Positions 14,870-22,650 of a stretch of 25,838 nucleotides of DNA are shown here, in pieces; the stretch's first letter is position 1, and the number at the start of each line of letters is the position of its first letter. A model generated the notes under the pieces. The model saw only the letters and a program-made list of their open reading frames with translations, was not told where the DNA came from and did not search any database. The stretch is from an uncultured Oscillospiraceae bacterium. Its GTDB lineage: Bacteria > Bacillota > Clostridia > Oscillospirales > Oscillospiraceae. The DNA lies in the NCBI GenBank assembly GCA_910578575.1, contig CAJTQP010000033.1:1-25838 (forward strand), read 5' to 3'. The translations under genes and the position numbers were made by a program.

Positions 14870-16210
14870 ATGCAAACCTATGGACTTTTGAGCCTTTTGC
14901 CCATGGCCCTTGCCATTGCCCTGGTATTGCTCACCAAGCGCACCGCCCTCTCCCTCTTGGCAGGGACCCTTGTGGGGGCAGTGATCCTATATGGCGCCGA
15001 TGCCCCTGGGCACTATATGTCCCTGGTCTACGGCACCTTAGGCAGCGAGCTGTGGATTTGGGTCCTGCTGCTGGTGGGCCTTTTCGGCAGCCTGGTGGCC
15101 CTGTTCGACGCCTCCGGCGGCATCCAGGGCTTTACCAACATAGCGGTTCGATTTTGCAACAGCCAGCGCCGCTCCCTGTTGACGGTATGGCTACTGAGCA
15201 TCGTGGTGTTCGTGGACGATTACCTGGCCATTCTGGCTGTGGGGGCGGCCATGCGCAAGGCCACAGACCGCTTCCGGGTCCCCAGGGAGATGCTGGCGTT
15301 TCTCATCTGCACCGTGTCCGCCGCAGCCTGCGTGCTCTTCCCCACCTCCAGTTGGGGGATGTTCATGACCAGCCAACTGGTGGCCACAGGGATTTGTGGA
15401 CCCACCCAGGGCATTGTGACCTATCTGCGCATGATCCCCTTTTTGTTTTATCCCCTGTCCATGCTCCTGTGCGGTGGACTATACGCGGCAGGGGTGCTGC
15501 CGGTGTTCGGCCCCATGAAAACCGCCTACCAGCGGGAGCAGGCAAAGCCCCTAGCGGCCCCCTCCGCCGAGGCGGCTTCTGGGGAAGCGGCGGCGGGAAA
15601 CGCCTGGAACCTGGTCCTGCCCATTGTGGTCCTCACCGCCGTCACCCTGCTGACAGGGGACGCCCTCTACGGTATCGCCGCCTGCCTGCTGTCCTGCGCC
15701 CTGCTATACCTGCCCCAACGGCTGATGACGGCAGGGAAGTTTCTGGACACCATCCTCTCCGGTTTTCAAGACATGCTGGGGGTACTGTGCATCGTGGCGG
15801 CGGCCTTCCTCCTCCGGGATGTCAACGACCTGCTGGGGATGCCGGCGTACATCATCGGCTCCGTGGGGGCGGTGCTCAACATCCATCTCCTGCCGGTGAT
15901 CGCTTTCCTGGTGGCCTTCGCCCTGGGCTTTGCCGCCGGGAACTTCTGGGGGGTATGCGCCATCTCCGCCACAGTGCTCGTTCCCATGGCCCAGGCTTTG
16001 GGCGGGAACCTGCTGCTCACGGCGGGGGCCATCATCTCCGGCGTGGTAGCAAGCTGCAACGCCTGCTTCTTCGCCGCCCAGGCAACCCTAGCGGCCTCCG
16101 TCACGGAAACCAGCAACGCCACCTATGCCAAAACCGCCCTTCCCCTCCAGGCGCTCCCCTTGGGGCTCAGCGTGGTTCTATATTTGGTGGCGGGATTTGT
16201 CGTACAATGA
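14870..16210 (+). CDS. NhaC-family Na+/H+ antiporter-like membrane transporter
   Basis: 446 residues behind AAGGAG. About eleven hydrophobic segments cover nearly the whole length, with one hydrophilic Ala/Glu-rich loop near residues 220-245. The segment VVFVDDYLAILAVGAAM followed by FPTSSWGM matches the conserved ion-path region of NhaC/ion-transporter proteins. Family members exchange Na+ for protons or, in some cases, carry carboxylates or amino acids with Na+. The divergent LysR gene probably activates it. A thioesterase gene follows after 98 bases, with a GC hairpin (16262-16280) in between, so partial co-transcription is possible. The exact substrate is not determinable. Confidence 0.85.
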   Translation: MQTYGLLSLLPMALAIALVLLTKRTALSLLAGTLVGAVILYGADAPGHYMSLVYGTLGSELWIWVLLLVGLFGSLVALFDASGGIQGFTNIAVRFCNSQRRSLLTVWLLSIVVFVDDYLAILAVGAAMRKATDRFRVPREMLAFLICTVSAAACVLFPTSSWGMFMTSQLVATGICGPTQGIVTYLRMIPFLFYPLSMLLCGGLYAAGVLPVFGPMKTAYQREQAKPLAAPSAEAASGEAAAGNAWNLVLPIVVLTAVTLLTGDALYGIAACLLSCALLYLPQRLMTAGKFLDTILSGFQDMLGVLCIVAAAFLLRDVNDLLGMPAYIIGSVGAVLNIHLLPVIAFLVAFALGFAAGNFWGVCAISATVLVPMAQALGGNLLLTAGAIISGVVASCNACFFAAQATLAASVTETSNATYAKTALPLQALPLGLSVVLYLVAGFVVQ

Positions 16211-16261
16211 GGCAGAAGGGATGGCTTTTCCCCGCCGTCTATGGTAAACTACAGACAGACC

Positions 16262-16280
16262 GCTCCGCCCTAAGCGGGGC
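16262..16280 (+). terminator. Weak hairpin between antiporter and thioesterase genes
   Basis: GCTCCGC and GCGGGGC pair over 7 bases (one G-T) with a 5-base loop. No T-run follows, so it may only reduce read-through or mark an mRNA processing point. Confidence 0.3.
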
Positions 16281-16308
16281 AAATCAGAAGGATGGAAGGC
16301 GAACAGAG

Positions 16309-16719
16309 ATGAATGATATGATACGCAGAGTCCAGGATGGGATCAACAGCCAGAGCTTTGCCAAGCTGCTGGGCCTCACCGTGGAAGACGCTGAGGAGGG
16401 GCGCGTGGTGATCTCCTGCCAGCGGCGGCCGGATCTGTTGCAGCAGACGGGGCTGCTCCACGGGGGCGTCATCAGCGCCCTGTGCGAGGCCTCCGGTGCC
16501 CTGGCAGCCCTGACGGTGATCCCGGCGGGGCAGTCCATCATCGGCGTGGAGTGCAAGGTCAACCTCCTGCGGCCGGTGACGGCGGACAAGGCCGTGGCCG
16601 TGGCCAAGGTACTCAAGCGGGGCCGGCAGTTGATCGTGGTGGACGTGGAGGCCTTCAACGAGGGCAGCGACAAGATCGCCGCCAAGATGGTCTTTACCGG
16701 GACCCCGGTGGAGGGGTGA
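16309..16719 (+). CDS. PaaI-type hotdog-fold thioesterase
   Basis: 136 residues from the ATG at 16309; GGAAGG lies about 11 bases upstream. The core reads LLQQTGLLHGGVISALCEAS, the conserved HGG-x-x-x-A-L-x-E pattern of PaaI/YbdB-like acyl-CoA thioesterases, with the catalytic acid in the following helix. The next strand (SIIGVECKVNLLRPV) is the substrate strand of the hotdog fold. It hydrolyses an acyl-CoA, probably a small or aromatic one, in the cytoplasm; proteofunction beyond that is not clear. A long ORF in the same frame running through the antiporter gene is a shadow. It ends before a bidirectional terminator shared with the chemoreceptor gene. Confidence 0.88.
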   Translation: MNDMIRRVQDGINSQSFAKLLGLTVEDAEEGRVVISCQRRPDLLQQTGLLHGGVISALCEASGALAALTVIPAGQSIIGVECKVNLLRPVTADKAVAVAKVLKRGRQLIVVDVEAFNEGSDKIAAKMVFTGTPVEG

Positions 16720-16737
16720 AACCGTACCGCAACACAA

Positions 16738-16776
16738 AGAAAAAAAGGGGACTGTTGTAACAGTCCCTCTTTTTTT
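16738..16776. terminator. Bidirectional terminator between thioesterase and chemoreceptor genes
   Basis: GGGACTGTT (16748-16756) pairs with AACAGTCCC (16759-16767), flanked by A-rich sequence on the left and CTCTTTTTTT on the right. Both strands therefore show a stem followed by a U-run. It serves the two convergent genes. Confidence 0.93.
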
Positions 16777-16788
16777 ACGGTAAAGGCT

Positions 16789-18816
16789 TTAAGTAATCCG
16801 AAAGCGTCCAATCAGGCCGTTGAGGCTCCGGGCCTGGCCGGAGAGCTCCATGGAGACTCCGGCACTCTCCTGGGCGGCGGCGGAGTTGGCCTGGACCACC
16901 TTGGAAATCTCCTTGATCCCGTTCTCCACAAAGGCGATCATCTCCGACTGCTGCACACTGGCGGCGGCGATCTCGTCCATCAGGACCTTGATGGACTGGA
17001 TACATTCACTGATGCTCTGCATGGTGGATACCGCCAGGCTTGTGGACTCCGTCCCTGTTTTCACGTCCTGGATGGAGCGCTTGATGAGCTCGCTGGTGCT
17101 CTGGGCAGCTTCCGTGGACTTGGCGGCAAGGTTGCGCACCTCCTCCGCCACCACGGAGAAGCCCTTCCCTGCCGAGCCGGCATGGGAGGCCTCCACCGAG
17201 GCATTCAGGGCCAGGATGCCTGTCTGGAAGGCAATGTCCTCAATGGTCTTGGTGACTGTGATGATCTGGGCAGAGGAGCGGTCGATGTTCCGGGTGGCTT
17301 CGATGAGCTGCTCCATCTTGGTGTCCGCCTCGGCGGCATAGCCGGTGGCCTGATCCACCAGCTGGCTGGCGCTGCCGCAGCGCACGGAGCTGTCCTGGAT
17401 CTGGGCGGTGATGGCTGTCACGTTGGTGACCAGGCCGTCGATGGAGGCAGCCTGCTCCATGGTCCCTTGGGACAGGGCCTGGGCCCCACTGGACACCCGG
17501 TCCGCGCTGCTGTCCACCTGCTGGGCCACGTGGGTGATGTCCCGCAGCACTCGCACCAGATTGGCGTGGATGGAGCGCAGGCTATCATGCAGCCGCTGGA
17601 AGTCCCCGATATAATAGTCCTGGTTCCGGGTGACATCCACCGTAAGGTTGCCGTCGGCCATCTCCCCCAGGATCCGGCCCACGTCGTCAATGGTCTGCCG
17701 CAGGCAGCCGCAGACCCGGTGGGTGGTCTGGGCAATCATGCCGATCTCATCCTTGCGGTCATAGAAGGCCTCCAGCTCCCGGTCTGCCGAGAGGTTCAGG
17801 TCTCCCAGGTGGCCGATGGCCCGCTCCACCACCATGAGCTCCCGGCCCTCCCGGCGCAGGATCCACAGGGTGAGCAAAATCACCGCCGCGCCTACCGCCG
17901 CGCACAGGACCCCCACCACCAGGCGCACGGTGGTGACTGCGCCGTAAACCTCGGTGGCACTGTCCCGGACCATAAAGACCCAACTGCGGTCCTTCAAATA
18001 CTTATAGACCACCAACTGCTTGGTGTTGTTCTCGTCCCGGTAAGAATAGGTGCTGGCCTCGGTGCTGCCCTGGGTGCGGATGCGCTGGATGATCTCCTGG
18101 TACCCAACATCCGTGGTCTCCGTGTTCAAAAGGGCCTCATCCTCATGGTAGAGATATACGCCGCTGTCCACATTCAGGAACACGTATTCGCTGTCAGGCA
18201 GGCCCTTGATATCCAGATTCAACAGGGCGTCCATCAAGTGGCTGGCATAGACTCCAGCACCCACATAGCCGATGCACCGCTGGCCATCAAAGATGGGGTA
18301 GTACATGGAGAGGATCATACTGCCGGTGCCGGGGGACTTCATGATCCCCAAATTCGTCAGCTGCTGCTGGGCCAGGATGGTATCCTGGAAGGTAGCCAGG
18401 GAATCCCCCGTCCGGGTGGTCATTCCGATGGCCCCCTGGGAGGTGTGGGTCAAAACGTAGGTGCCCGGTGTGGCGATATACAGCCCCTCAAAAATCCCCT
18501 TGATGGAGGCGAACTCCTCAGTATACTGCTGAGCTTTGGCCAGCAGCGCGGGGTTCTCCGGGTCCAGGAGCAGGTCGTGGACCTCACTGCTCAGGGCAAA
18601 GGCAGTCATATATTCCTCCGCCGAGCGCACGTATTCGTTGATAATAGAGGCTCTGGCCTCCACCGCATCGGTCATCTGGTTGGTGATGTCACTTTTGACC
18701 ATGGCTGCTGCGTTGGTGGACACGATGATCCACAACAGCAGCATCCCAACTACGGTGATGGCTGTGGTGATGGCTCCAATGCGGGTGGCAAGCCGTTTGT
18801 TTACAAGAAATTTCAT
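16789..18816 (-). CDS. Methyl-accepting chemotaxis protein with dCache sensor
   Basis: 675 residues behind GAGGAGG. A membrane helix at about 12-34, an extracytoplasmic sensor of the dCache type (about 38-290, including YYPIFDGQRCIGYVGAGVY and DRSWVFMVRDS) and a second helix at about 298-320 are followed by HAMP-like helices and the signalling domain (about 430-670). The hairpin tip reads IEDIAFQTGILALNASVEAS, with Gly533 where almost all receptors have Asn (FQTNILALNA). No C-terminal CheR-binding pentapeptide is present. It starts 36 bases after the pyruvate kinase stop and is probably transcribed with it. No other chemotaxis or flagellar genes are in the window, so the partners must lie elsewhere. 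Confidence 0.93.
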   Translation of the reverse strand: MKFLVNKRLATRIGAITTAITVVGMLLLWIIVSTNAAAMVKSDITNQMTDAVEARASIINEYVRSAEEYMTAFALSSEVHDLLLDPENPALLAKAQQYTEEFASIKGIFEGLYIATPGTYVLTHTSQGAIGMTTRTGDSLATFQDTILAQQQLTNLGIMKSPGTGSMILSMYYPIFDGQRCIGYVGAGVYASHLMDALLNLDIKGLPDSEYVFLNVDSGVYLYHEDEALLNTETTDVGYQEIIQRIRTQGSTEASTYSYRDENNTKQLVVYKYLKDRSWVFMVRDSATEVYGAVTTVRLVVGVLCAAVGAAVILLTLWILRREGRELMVVERAIGHLGDLNLSADRELEAFYDRKDEIGMIAQTTHRVCGCLRQTIDDVGRILGEMADGNLTVDVTRNQDYYIGDFQRLHDSLRSIHANLVRVLRDITHVAQQVDSSADRVSSGAQALSQGTMEQAASIDGLVTNVTAITAQIQDSSVRCGSASQLVDQATGYAAEADTKMEQLIEATRNIDRSSAQIITVTKTIEDIAFQTGILALNASVEASHAGSAGKGFSVVAEEVRNLAAKSTEAAQSTSELIKRSIQDVKTGTESTSLAVSTMQSISECIQSIKVLMDEIAAASVQQSEMIAFVENGIKEISKVVQANSAAAQESAGVSMELSGQARSLNGLIGRFRIT

Positions 18817-18852
18817 GGGATATCCTCCTCATAAACAGTTTGCTCTGGACGG

Positions 18853-20595
18853 TCACTCCGCCCACCGCTGCACGATACCGTGGCGGCAATCCATGGAGAC
18901 CTTCATGCCGTCAAAGAGCTTTCGGGTGGCCCCCACGGCCCCCACGATCACCGGTTTCTCCAGGCTCATCCCCACCACAGCGGCGTGGCTGCCCATGCCG
19001 TTCTCCTCGGTGATGATGCCCTCCGCCTGGCGCAGGTAGGGCAAGAGTTCATTGCTGCTGTGGGGCACCACCAAAATCATTCCGGGACGAAATTTGCTCT
19101 TCACATCCTCCAGGGTGCGGCAGACACATAACACCCCTTTCGCCGCCTGATCCCCCACGCCGGCCCCGGTGATGAGACTGTTTCCCACCAGGTGGACCTT
19201 GATCATATTGGTGGTCCCGGCGATGCCCGCGGGGACTCCCGCCGTGACCACAGCGATGTCCCGGTCCCGGAGCAGCCCCGCCTCCTGGGCGATGCGCACG
19301 GAGCCCTCGATCATCTCGTCGGTGGAATTCACATAGCCCATGATCAGAGGCGTGACCCCCCAGGTCAGAGAGAGCTGACGCTGGATCTTCTCGTCCATCA
19401 CGCAGGCGATGATGGGGGTCTCCGGGCGGAAGCGGCTGATGAGCCGGGGGGTGGCCCCGCTGGCGCTGACGGTGAGGATGGCGGTGGCGTTGGTGTCCGT
19501 GGCGGTGGTGCAGGCGGCGTGGGCGGTGGCCCCGCCGATGCCCAGGCGCATGTCCGGGATCATCTCCTTGAGCCGGGCATAGTAGTTGATGTCATTTTCT
19601 GTCCGCTCGGCAATGGCCGCCATGGTGGCCACCGCCTCCACGGGATATTTCCCCGCGGCGGTCTCCGCGGAGAGCATCACCGCGGCGGTGCCGTCATACA
19701 CGGCATTGGCCACGTCGGTGATCTCGGCACGGGTGGGCCGGGGATTGGACACCATGCTGTCCAGCATCTGGGTGGCGGTGATGACGTGCTTGCCGCAGCC
19801 CAGGGTATAGGCGATGGTCTCCTTTTGAATCACGGGGATTTCTGTAAAGTCGATCTCCACCCCCATGTCCCCGCGGGCGATCATCACCCCGTCGGCCACC
19901 GCCAGGATCTCGTCCAGGTTGTTCACGCCCTCCTGGTTCTCCAGCTTGGCGATGATGCGCATGTTGCACTGGTGCTCATCCAACAGGCGGCGGATCTCCA
20001 TCACATCCTGGGCAGAGCGGCAGAAGGAGGCGGCGATGAAGTCAAAATCCTCCTGGATGCCAAAGAGGATGTCCTCCCGGTCCTGGGCGCTCATATAGGG
20101 CATGGACAGGTGGACGCCGGGGACGTTGACCCCCTTATGGTCCTTGATGGGCCCGCCGTTCTCCACCACGCAGGTGATGTCCGTCTCGTTGACCTGGGTG
20201 ACCCGCATACTGATGAGGCCGTCATCCAGCATGATCTGGGTGCCCTCCTTCACATCCTGGGGCAGGTTGCGGTAGCTGATGCTACAAATCTCCTGGGTGC
20301 CCACCACCTCACGGGCGGTGAGGGTGAAGGTCTGGCCGGTGACCAGGGTCTCCTTCCCCTTCTCGAAGTTCTTCAGGCGGATTTCCGGCCCCTTGGTGTC
20401 CAGCAGTGCCGCCACGGGCTTGCCCAGCTTCTGGCGCATGGCCTTCAGGGCCTCCAGGCGCTTTTTATGGTCGGCGTGGGTGCCGTGGGAAAAGTTGAAG
20501 CGGGCCACATCCATGCCGTTGCGGATGACCCCCTCCAGGACGGCGGGGTCGTCGGTGGCGGGGCCCAGGGTACAGATGATCTTTGTCTTTCTCAT
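18853..20595 (-). CDS. pyk: Pyruvate kinase with C-terminal phosphohistidine-type swivel domain
   Basis: 580 residues behind GGGAGGTA. It converts phosphoenolpyruvate and ADP to pyruvate and ATP. MRKTKIICTLGPA, FNFSHGTH, LLDTKGPEIR, the catalytic Lys217 in IIAKLEN, RGDMGVE (241-247) and ATQMLDSM..NPRPTRAE are all intact. From about residue 475 there is the extra domain typical of Bacillus and Clostridia enzymes, with the swivel motif GMGSHAAVVG (His537) resembling PEP-utilising enzymes. It lies downstream of peptide permease genes without a terminator in between but has its own promoter. Two palindromic sites flank that promoter. The chemoreceptor gene follows closely. Confidence 0.97.
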   Translation of the reverse strand: MRKTKIICTLGPATDDPAVLEGVIRNGMDVARFNFSHGTHADHKKRLEALKAMRQKLGKPVAALLDTKGPEIRLKNFEKGKETLVTGQTFTLTAREVVGTQEICSISYRNLPQDVKEGTQIMLDDGLISMRVTQVNETDITCVVENGGPIKDHKGVNVPGVHLSMPYMSAQDREDILFGIQEDFDFIAASFCRSAQDVMEIRRLLDEHQCNMRIIAKLENQEGVNNLDEILAVADGVMIARGDMGVEIDFTEIPVIQKETIAYTLGCGKHVITATQMLDSMVSNPRPTRAEITDVANAVYDGTAAVMLSAETAAGKYPVEAVATMAAIAERTENDINYYARLKEMIPDMRLGIGGATAHAACTTATDTNATAILTVSASGATPRLISRFRPETPIIACVMDEKIQRQLSLTWGVTPLIMGYVNSTDEMIEGSVRIAQEAGLLRDRDIAVVTAGVPAGIAGTTNMIKVHLVGNSLITGAGVGDQAAKGVLCVCRTLEDVKSKFRPGMILVVPHSSNELLPYLRQAEGIITEENGMGSHAAVVGMSLEKPVIVGAVGATRKLFDGMKVSMDCRHGIVQRWAE

Positions 20596-20690
20596 GAAAA
20601 TACCTCCCTGTCTGATCTCTATTCTACTTAGATAGGATGGGATAATCGCGGGGCAATCATGCTTCTTTTATAAAAATGGGTATCAAAGGC

Positions 20691-20719
20691 ATTGTACTCC
20701 TTTTTGAGAAGAGATGCAA
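20691..20719 (-). promoter_or_regulatory. Promoter of pyk
   Basis: On the minus strand TTGCAT (20719-20714), a 17-base spacer and TACAAT (20696-20691). It directly follows the end of the permease gene and gives a leader of about 90 bases. A perfect 11-base dyad GCGATTATCGC (20720-20730) abuts the -35 box, and a partial copy lies at 20641-20650 in the leader. Confidence 0.65.
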
Positions 20720-20723
20720 GCGA

Positions 20724-21566
20724 TTATCGCCCCTGCCGGGGGTTCAAACTTCTCCGCAGCCCCTCCCCCACCAGCAGCAGGGCCAGCACCGTGGTGACGA
20801 TACACAGCCCCGGCGGGATCCAGGCCCAGGGCCGCCCGGTGAGGGTGGCCAGCTCCAGGGCGCTGTTCATCAAATTCCCCCAACTGGCCTGGGGGGTGCG
20901 CAGGCCCACCCCCAAAAAGCTGAGGCTGGACTCCCACAAAATGGCCCGGCTCACCTTCATGGGCAAACTGGCCCACACCGGGGCCACCACATTGGGCAGG
21001 ATGGTCCGCAAAAGAATGTCCCCATCTGTGGCCCCCAGAGCCCTGGACGCCTCCACATACTCCTTATGTTTCGCCGCCAAGGTGCTGCCATACACCAGCC
21101 GGGCCACCGAGGCCCAGCCCAGGCCACCGATGACGAAAATCAAATTCCACACCGACGGCCCCAACAGGGACACCAAGCACAGCACCAAGATCAAACTGGG
21201 GAAGGCCTGGACCACGTCGCAGGCCCGCATGATCCAAAACTGCCAGCCCTGGCCCTTGTACCCCGCCAGCAATCCCAGGGGGATGCCCAACAGGGCGCTG
21301 AGCCCCGCCGAGGCGAAGCCCACCAGCAGGGACACCCGCCCCCCGTGGAGCAGCCGGGCCAGCAGGTCCCGTCCGGCGTCGTCGGTGCCCAGCCAGTGCT
21401 CTGGACTAGGTGGGGCCCAAAAGCCGGCGCTGCGGTCTGTCAGGTTGGGGTCCTGGCCCAGGAGGGGGGGCAGCAGCAGGACCAGGGCCAGCACGGTCAG
21501 AAGGAACAGCGCCCCGGCCAGGGCCTTTTTCTCCCCCAGAAAGCGGCGGAAGCTGCCGTTGCTCAT
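20724..21566 (-). CDS. Oligopeptide/dipeptide-type ABC permease, DppC/OppC-like
   Basis: 280 residues from the ATG that overlaps the stop of the preceding permease gene (ATGA). Six membrane helices; the N-terminal helix is followed by the short extracytoplasmic segment HWLGTDDAGRDLLARLLHGG characteristic of DppC/OppC. The EAA loop EASRALGATDGDILLRTILPN, which contacts the ATPase subunit, is intact. With the other permease it forms the membrane channel. No ATPase gene follows: the next gene is pyruvate kinase. So ATPases must come from elsewhere. The peptide or metal (nickel) specificity cannot be determined. Confidence 0.92.
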   Translation of the reverse strand: MSNGSFRRFLGEKKALAGALFLLTVLALVLLLPPLLGQDPNLTDRSAGFWAPPSPEHWLGTDDAGRDLLARLLHGGRVSLLVGFASAGLSALLGIPLGLLAGYKGQGWQFWIMRACDVVQAFPSLILVLCLVSLLGPSVWNLIFVIGGLGWASVARLVYGSTLAAKHKEYVEASRALGATDGDILLRTILPNVVAPVWASLPMKVSRAILWESSLSFLGVGLRTPQASWGNLMNSALELATLTGRPWAWIPPGLCIVTTVLALLLVGEGLRRSLNPRQGR

Positions 21567-22522
21567 GGTCCCTCACCTCCCCAGTCTACGCCGGGGTCTA
21601 CCAGGCGGTAGACCACATCCATCAGCAGGCTCATCCCCAAAACTGACAGGGCCACCACCACAGTGACCCCCATGATGACGGTGTAGTCCCTGCTGTTCAC
21701 CGAGGTGAATAGTAAACTCCCCATCCCCGGCCAGCCAAAGACCCGCTCCACCACCATAGAGCCGCCGATGAAGTGGGGGATGTGGTTCAACACCGTGGTG
21801 AGCACTGGGATCAGGGCGTTGCGGAAGGCGTGCTTCCACACCACCGCCCCCTCCCCCAGGCCCTTGGCCCGTGCGGTGCGGATGTAGTCCTCCCCCAGCA
21901 CTTCCCCCACAGCGCTCTGGGTCTGGCGGATCAGGTTGCCCATACTCCCCAGACACACCACCGCCCCTGGGAGCAGCAGGTGCCGCAGCAGATCCGGGAG
22001 GGAGCCTCCTGTGCCGCTGCTGTACATCCCCGCGGCGGGAAGCCAGCCCAACTTCACGGAAAAGAGACAGATCCCCAGCAAGCTGAGGAAAAAGCCGGGG
22101 GCGCTGAAGCTGAACAGGGTCAGCCCCCCGGCCAGGCGGCTCCAGCCGCTGTGGGGCTTCCAGGCGGCCAGCACCCCCAGGGGCACCCCCAGGAGCACTG
22201 CCCAGAGGATGCCCGTACCGGTGAGGAGCAGGGAGGGGCCCATGCGCTGGCCGATCATCCGCCCCACGCTCTGGCCGGTGCGGTAGGAGGTCCCCAAATC
22301 CCCCTGGAGCAGATCCCCCAGCCAGTGGAGGTAGCGCAGGGGGATGGGCTGGTCAAAGCCTAGTTCAGCCTCCAGGGCAGCTCTTGCCGCACTGGAGGCC
22401 TCTCCCTCCCCCGCCGCGTCCGCAATGGTGGCGGGGGCCATATTCATCATAAAAAATACCAGGAGCGTGATGCCGAAAAACACAGGCACGGCGCTCAGGC
22501 AGCGTTTGGCAAATTGCTTCAA
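21563..22522 (-). CDS. Oligopeptide/dipeptide-type ABC permease, DppB/OppB-like
   Basis: 319 residues with a TTG start at 22522, placed 9 bases after AGGAGG; there is no better ATG until residue 25. Features are the N-terminal helix, the LGFDQPIPLRYLHWLGDLLQ extracytoplasmic motif typical of DppB/OppB, six helices and the ATPase-contact loop RTARAKGLGEGAVVWKHAFRNA. It pairs with the overlapping DppC/OppC-like gene. A 128-base leader with strong hairpins separates it from the binding-protein gene upstream, which probably lowers permease expression relative to the binding protein. The TTG start could add to this. Confidence 0.92.
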   Translation of the reverse strand: MKQFAKRCLSAVPVFFGITLLVFFMMNMAPATIADAAGEGEASSAARAALEAELGFDQPIPLRYLHWLGDLLQGDLGTSYRTGQSVGRMIGQRMGPSLLLTGTGILWAVLLGVPLGVLAAWKPHSGWSRLAGGLTLFSFSAPGFFLSLLGICLFSVKLGWLPAAGMYSSGTGGSLPDLLRHLLLPGAVVCLGSMGNLIRQTQSAVGEVLGEDYIRTARAKGLGEGAVVWKHAFRNALIPVLTTVLNHIPHFIGGSMVVERVFGWPGMGSLLFTSVNSRDYTVIMGVTVVVALSVLGMSLLMDVVYRLVDPGVDWGGEGP

Positions 22523-22546
22523 AGAAAGGTTCCTCCTGCACTTCCG

Positions 22547-22635
22547 GCCCCACAGTGGGGCACAGGCCGGGAACCCGGCCTTACGGAGGTAAGTCGATGG
22601 GTGGGCGGCCGGTCCGGCAAGGGTACCGGCCGCCC
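22547..22635. repeat. Cluster of three inverted repeats between binding protein and permease genes
   Basis: Within 90 bases lie GCCCCAC-A-GTGGGGC (22547-22561), GGCCGGG-AA-CCCGGCC (22565-22580) and GGGCGGCCGGT/ACCGGCCGCCC (22603-22613 with 22625-22635). The last has an 11-bp stem but no T-run after it, so it is more likely an mRNA stabilising or attenuating structure than a full terminator. This fits the usual excess of binding protein over permease. Confidence 0.7.
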
Positions 22636-22650
22636 AGGAAATCGTTCAAA

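Noticed and set aside
14848..16719. A 623-codon plus-strand frame running through the antiporter and into the thioesterase, which could look like a fusion protein.
   Set aside because: Its first three quarters is an Arg/Gly/Pro-biased shadow of the antiporter gene; the thioesterase has its own start and ribosome binding site at 16309.
17182..20631. Long plus-strand frames antisense to the chemoreceptor (550 codons) and pyk (479 codons).
   Set aside because: Same GC-driven shadow pattern; the minus-strand frames carry complete, recognisable domains.
22547..22635. CRISPR or REP-like repeat array between transporter genes.
   Set aside because: The three hairpins have different sequences and spacings; they are independent inverted repeats.
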